The position numbers and the translations under genes were made by a program. Below the pieces are notes generated by a model that worked only from the letters and a program-made list of their open reading frames with translations, was not told the DNA's origin and made no database searches. This document shows, one piece after another, positions 61,622-64,000 of a DNA stretch of 64,000 nucleotides. This stretch comes from Ruegeria sp. AD91A (GTDB taxonomy: Bacteria > Pseudomonadota > Alphaproteobacteria > Rhodobacterales > Rhodobacteraceae): contig NZ_CP031946.1 in the NCBI RefSeq assembly GCF_003443535.1, forward strand, positions 2,232,001-2,296,000, in the 5' to 3' direction. The stretch's first letter is position 1, and the number at the start of each line of letters is the position of its first letter.

Positions 61622-62342
61622 CGGCTTCGATCCCCAGATAGATTTCTTTGACTTCCGCGCTTTCCATGATTGCCTGCGGCTCGCCCTCGGCGATCTTCTT
61701 TCCGAAGTCTATGACGATCAGACGATCCACGACGGCCAGCAGGGCGTGCACAACATGTTCGATCCAGATGATGGTGACGCCAGAGGCGTGGATGTCTTTG
61801 ATGGTCTGGACCAGTGACTTGCACTCGGCTTCGGTCAAACCACCGGCAATCTCATCCAGCAACAGCAGTTTGGGCTTGGCGCAAAGCGCACGTGTTAGTT
61901 CCAGGCGTTTACGCTCCAGCAAAGTCAGGCTACCAGCAAGAACGTTTGCCTTGGGCAGCAGTTCTGTTTGGTCCAGAACCTCCAGACAAAAGTTTTCGGC
62001 CTGGTGTCCATGCATGCCAGCTGATTGCGTGGCGGCGATCATCGCGTTTTCGAAAACAGTCATGCCCGAAAACGGCTGCGGGACCTGAAAAGAACGCGCG
62101 ATGCCTGCATGGCTGCGCTTTGCCGCGCTCCATTTGGTGACGTTCTGCCCGCTGAATTCTATCACCCCGGAATTGGATTTGAGCGTCCCCGTGATCAAGT
62201 TGAACATCGAGGTTTTGCCGGCGCCGTTGGGGCCTATTACCCCGAGTGCCTCGCCTTGCTGAACCTCATAGCTCATGGCATCGGCGACAGTTACTGCGCC
62301 AAATGCCTTGCTCAGGTCTTGGAGTCTCAAGATTGTCGTCAT
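61614..62342 (-). CDS. livG: ABC transporter ATPase LivG-like
   Basis: This 242-residue ATPase has Walker A GPNGAGKTSMF, the LivG-type insertion with HAGIARSFQVPQPFSGMTVFEN, a degenerate signature LTLLERKRLELTRAL instead of LSGGQ, and Walker B LLLLDEIAGGL. The loss of LSGGQ is noteworthy but occurs in some LivG-like proteins. The start at 62340-62342 follows GAGAG. A perfect hairpin (62362-62385) lies between it and the upstream binding-protein gene. Confidence 0.9.
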   Translation of the reverse strand: MTTILRLQDLSKAFGAVTVADAMSYEVQQGEALGVIGPNGAGKTSMFNLITGTLKSNSGVIEFSGQNVTKWSAAKRSHAGIARSFQVPQPFSGMTVFENAMIAATQSAGMHGHQAENFCLEVLDQTELLPKANVLAGSLTLLERKRLELTRALCAKPKLLLLDEIAGGLTEAECKSLVQTIKDIHASGVTIIWIEHVVHALLAVVDRLIVIDFGKKIAEGEPQAIMESAEVKEIYLGIEADA

Positions 62343-62361
62343 GCTTCTCTCGGATGGAGGG

Positions 62362-62385
62362 TTCGGCGCCAAGATCGGCGCCGAA
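62362..62385 (-). terminator. Perfect 9-bp hairpin between binding protein and livG
   Basis: TTCGGCGCC (62362-62370) and GGCGCCGAA (62377-62385) form a perfect 9-base stem with a six-base loop. No T-run follows, so an attenuating or mRNA-protecting role is more likely than full termination. Confidence 0.55.
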
Positions 62386-62392
62386 TGTCTGG

Positions 62393-63673
62393 TTAGCCCA
62401 GCAGTTTCATATCTGCCGTCACCGGAACTTCGGGCGTGGTGCTGTTTGCAACAATCTGCAACTCATAGGCGTCTCCGGACTTCTGCCACTGGCCACCGAC
62501 CAGCGGAGTTTTGGTGACGTTGTTGATTGGCCCATCACCCCAGTTCACCGGCCCTACAATTGTGTTCAGGTTGGTGGACGTGATTGCCGAAATGATCGAA
62601 GACGGGTCTTCCAGATCATCCGCCCGCTTGATGACATCCGCGACGACCTCGAACAGCGCGTGTTTAAAGCCGAGCGGTTGTGTCCACGGACGGCCCGACT
62701 CTGTCGTGTAACCTTCTGCCAGATCTTTCGAAGAAATACCTGTGAGTGAGGACGAGAACGGATGATGCGGTGACCACCAGACCTCGGTCGACAACCCATC
62801 ACCACGGTCGCCCAGCGATTCAATGACGGATGGGAACAGAAGTGCCTTGCCAATGGTCACGACCTTCGGGTTGAACCCTTGCTGGGCCGCTTGGCTCCAG
62901 AACGTCGCAAAGTCCGGCGGGATCATGTTGCCAGTGACGATTTCGCAGCCAGCAGCCTTGAACGCTGCGATCTGATTTGAGAAGTCATCGGACAGAGGCT
63001 GATAGCGACCGGGATCGGTCAGCGTGTATCCGGCGGCGGCGAGCGGCTTTGGCAGACCAAGTTCCGCATCGCCCCAAGCATTGCCGTCAGCATCGTTGGG
63101 GAAAAGACCGCCGACGGTTTTTGTGACACCCGTTTTGTCCCACATATCGAGGAACGCTGCGATCACGTCTTCCAAACCCCAGAAGAAGTGATAGGTCGTT
63201 TCAAAACCCTCACCAGGAACACCATTGCGGCCAAAGAAATAGGGCTGCCAAGGACAGTCGGTGGTGATGCAGGGAACTTCGTTGATCTCTGCCTGATCAG
63301 CGACAGGGTTCACCGTGTCCGGTGTTGAAGCCGCAACGATGATATCGACCTCATCGCCCAGGATCAGGTCAGCTGCAACCTCTGCTGCTCGGTTCGGGTT
63401 GGACTGGCTGTCTTTTAAGATGATCTCGACATTCCAGGTCTTTCCATTGTTGTCCAACCCGGCCGAAAAGACCTGCTGTATGGCTTGAAGCACGTACTCG
63501 TCGGCCTCAGCGAAACCAGCAAGCGGTCCGGTGCGAGGGCTAACGTTGCCGACCCGCAGCGTTGGGTTTGCGGCGTAGGCGCGCGTCGCCCGAAGAATGG
63601 CCGGCGCGGCGATTGCCGCCGTAGCACCGGCAATAAAACTGCGCCTAGTGGCCGTTTTGAAAGTCCTTGTCAT
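62393..63673 (-). CDS. ABC transporter substrate-binding protein (HAAT type)
   Basis: This 426-residue periplasmic protein starts with a Tat signal (TRRSFIAG at 8-15, then a hydrophobic stretch to AYA near residue 34) and continues as a type I binding fold: LRVGNVSPRTGPLAGFAEAD, DLILGDEVDIIVAASTPDTV and ADGNAWGDAEL. It captures the operon's substrate. Tat export suggests folding before secretion. It lies between the HCDH-family gene (43 bases) and livG; a strong hairpin follows its stop. Confidence 0.9.
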   Translation of the reverse strand: MTRTFKTATRRSFIAGATAAIAAPAILRATRAYAANPTLRVGNVSPRTGPLAGFAEADEYVLQAIQQVFSAGLDNNGKTWNVEIILKDSQSNPNRAAEVAADLILGDEVDIIVAASTPDTVNPVADQAEINEVPCITTDCPWQPYFFGRNGVPGEGFETTYHFFWGLEDVIAAFLDMWDKTGVTKTVGGLFPNDADGNAWGDAELGLPKPLAAAGYTLTDPGRYQPLSDDFSNQIAAFKAAGCEIVTGNMIPPDFATFWSQAAQQGFNPKVVTIGKALLFPSVIESLGDRGDGLSTEVWWSPHHPFSSSLTGISSKDLAEGYTTESGRPWTQPLGFKHALFEVVADVIKRADDLEDPSSIISAITSTNLNTIVGPVNWGDGPINNVTKTPLVGGQWQKSGDAYELQIVANSTTPEVPVTADMKLLG

Positions 63674-63716
63674 TGCGTCCTCCCTTCACCGGCCTCCCGC
63701 CAGTGTTTGATTGATC

Positions 63717-64000
63717 TTACAAAGTCTTCTCGAGATTTTTCAGGTGTTTCGCGACGCGGTGGCGAACCTGATCCGCCTCGCCCTCGGCCCATTTCCTGAA
63801 ACCTTCGCCGGATTTCATGCCTAGCTTGCCCGCTTCAACGAGCGACTTCAGGTAGGATGAAGGTCCCTTATGCGCTTCGAGATCGTGCAGTACGTTTTCG
63901 TGGATATCGAGTGTCAGGTCAGTACCCACCAAATCCGCGTTTTCCAACGGACCAAGGACCGCCAATCGCCGCCCAAAGCTGGACTTGATCACAGTATCAA
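63717..64000 (-). CDS. 3-hydroxyacyl-CoA dehydrogenase family protein, C-terminal part
   Basis: Only the C-terminal 94 residues are in the window; the gene runs off the right edge. The visible part (GPLENADLVGTDLTLDIHEN, then GKLGMKSGEGFRKW) is the C-terminal domain of the 3HCDH family, where this helix bundle forms the dimer and substrate pocket. Members include 3-hydroxybutyryl-CoA and L-carnitine dehydrogenases. It is the upstream gene of the ABC-BKACE operon. An enzyme making a 3-keto acid for BKACE is the best guess. Confidence 0.8.
   Translation of the reverse strand, partial: DTVIKSSFGRRLAVLGPLENADLVGTDLTLDIHENVLHDLEAHKGPSSYLKSLVEAGKLGMKSGEGFRKWAEGEADQVRHRVAKHLKNLEKTL

Noticed and set aside
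1..64000. CRISPR arrays, tRNA or rRNA genes
   Set aside because: No regularly spaced repeats, no cloverleaf-like segments and no rRNA stretches were recognised by eye; a tRNAscan run would be needed to exclude a tRNA fully.

Overview
This window looks like a chromosomal piece of a Roseobacter-group alphaproteobacterium (Rhodobacterales). The inference rests on moderate-to-high GC, the density of uptake systems for organic acids (two TRAP, two tripartite tricarboxylate (TTT) and one HAAT-type ABC transporter in 64 kb), many LysR/GntR regulators, and gene sets such as tcuAB, matRAB and BKACE. I see no rRNA, tRNA, prophage, intact insertion sequence or CRISPR array. It reads as a string of small catabolic modules, each with its own transporter, enzymes and regulator.

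Layout. 1-5779: TRAP transporter dctPQM with the two-component pair dctB-dctD; DctD lacks the GAFTGA loop. 6149-7069: EamA exporter. 7727-15116: a small-molecule/redox region with five separate NTF2/SnoaL-fold proteins, two LysR regulators, a glutathione S-transferase and a PPOX-flavin/ferredoxin-reductase-like fusion. 15488-27486: a tricarballylate/aconitate-type module: tctE-tctD, tctC, a fused tctA-tctB, a PrpF/GalD-family isomerase, a small unknown protein, a D-2-hydroxyacid dehydrogenase, an AbrB-family membrane protein, a GntR regulator, and tcuA-tcuB. 28447-33559: a second TTT operon (tctC, tctB, tctA) with a C-terminally shortened PcaB/ADSL-type lyase and a divergent LysR with two near-identical T-N11-A boxes. 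33879-36824: a TetR-controlled NmrA-like protein, a beta-carbonic anhydrase and a membrane protein. 37121-42717: a secreted protein, a homocysteine methyltransferase-family protein, an APH-like kinase fused to a TolB-like domain and TPRs, and a second EamA exporter. 43527-56717: a divergent pair of operons. Leftward are FAH hydrolase, RutE-like nitroreductase, OsmC, TRAP dctPQM, intradiol dioxygenase, exported amidohydrolase, YtkA-like protein and di-heme peroxidase. Rightward are a YCII protein, MatR-like GntR, malonyl-CoA decarboxylase, malonyl-CoA synthetase and YghX. 57064-64000: a YHYH protein, then an operon of 3-hydroxyacyl-CoA dehydrogenase family (partial), ABC transporter and BKACE.

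How it works together. Substrates enter through high-affinity binding-protein systems and are oxidised or cleaved to central metabolites: tricarballylate to cis-aconitate through TcuAB; malonate to malonyl-CoA to acetyl-CoA through MatB and MatA; a 3-hydroxy acid to a 3-keto acid and then BKACE cleavage. In all five transport operons a hairpin follows the binding-protein gene. It is terminator-like in three, strong without a T-run in one and weak in one, which would favour making more binding protein than permease.

The most unusual items are the kinase-TolB-TPR protein at 39195-41693, the ten-gene leftward operon that ties ring cleavage and a periplasmic heme module to malonate metabolism, the DctD without GAFTGA beside a perfect palindrome, and the gathering of five NTF2-fold proteins around a flavin fusion.
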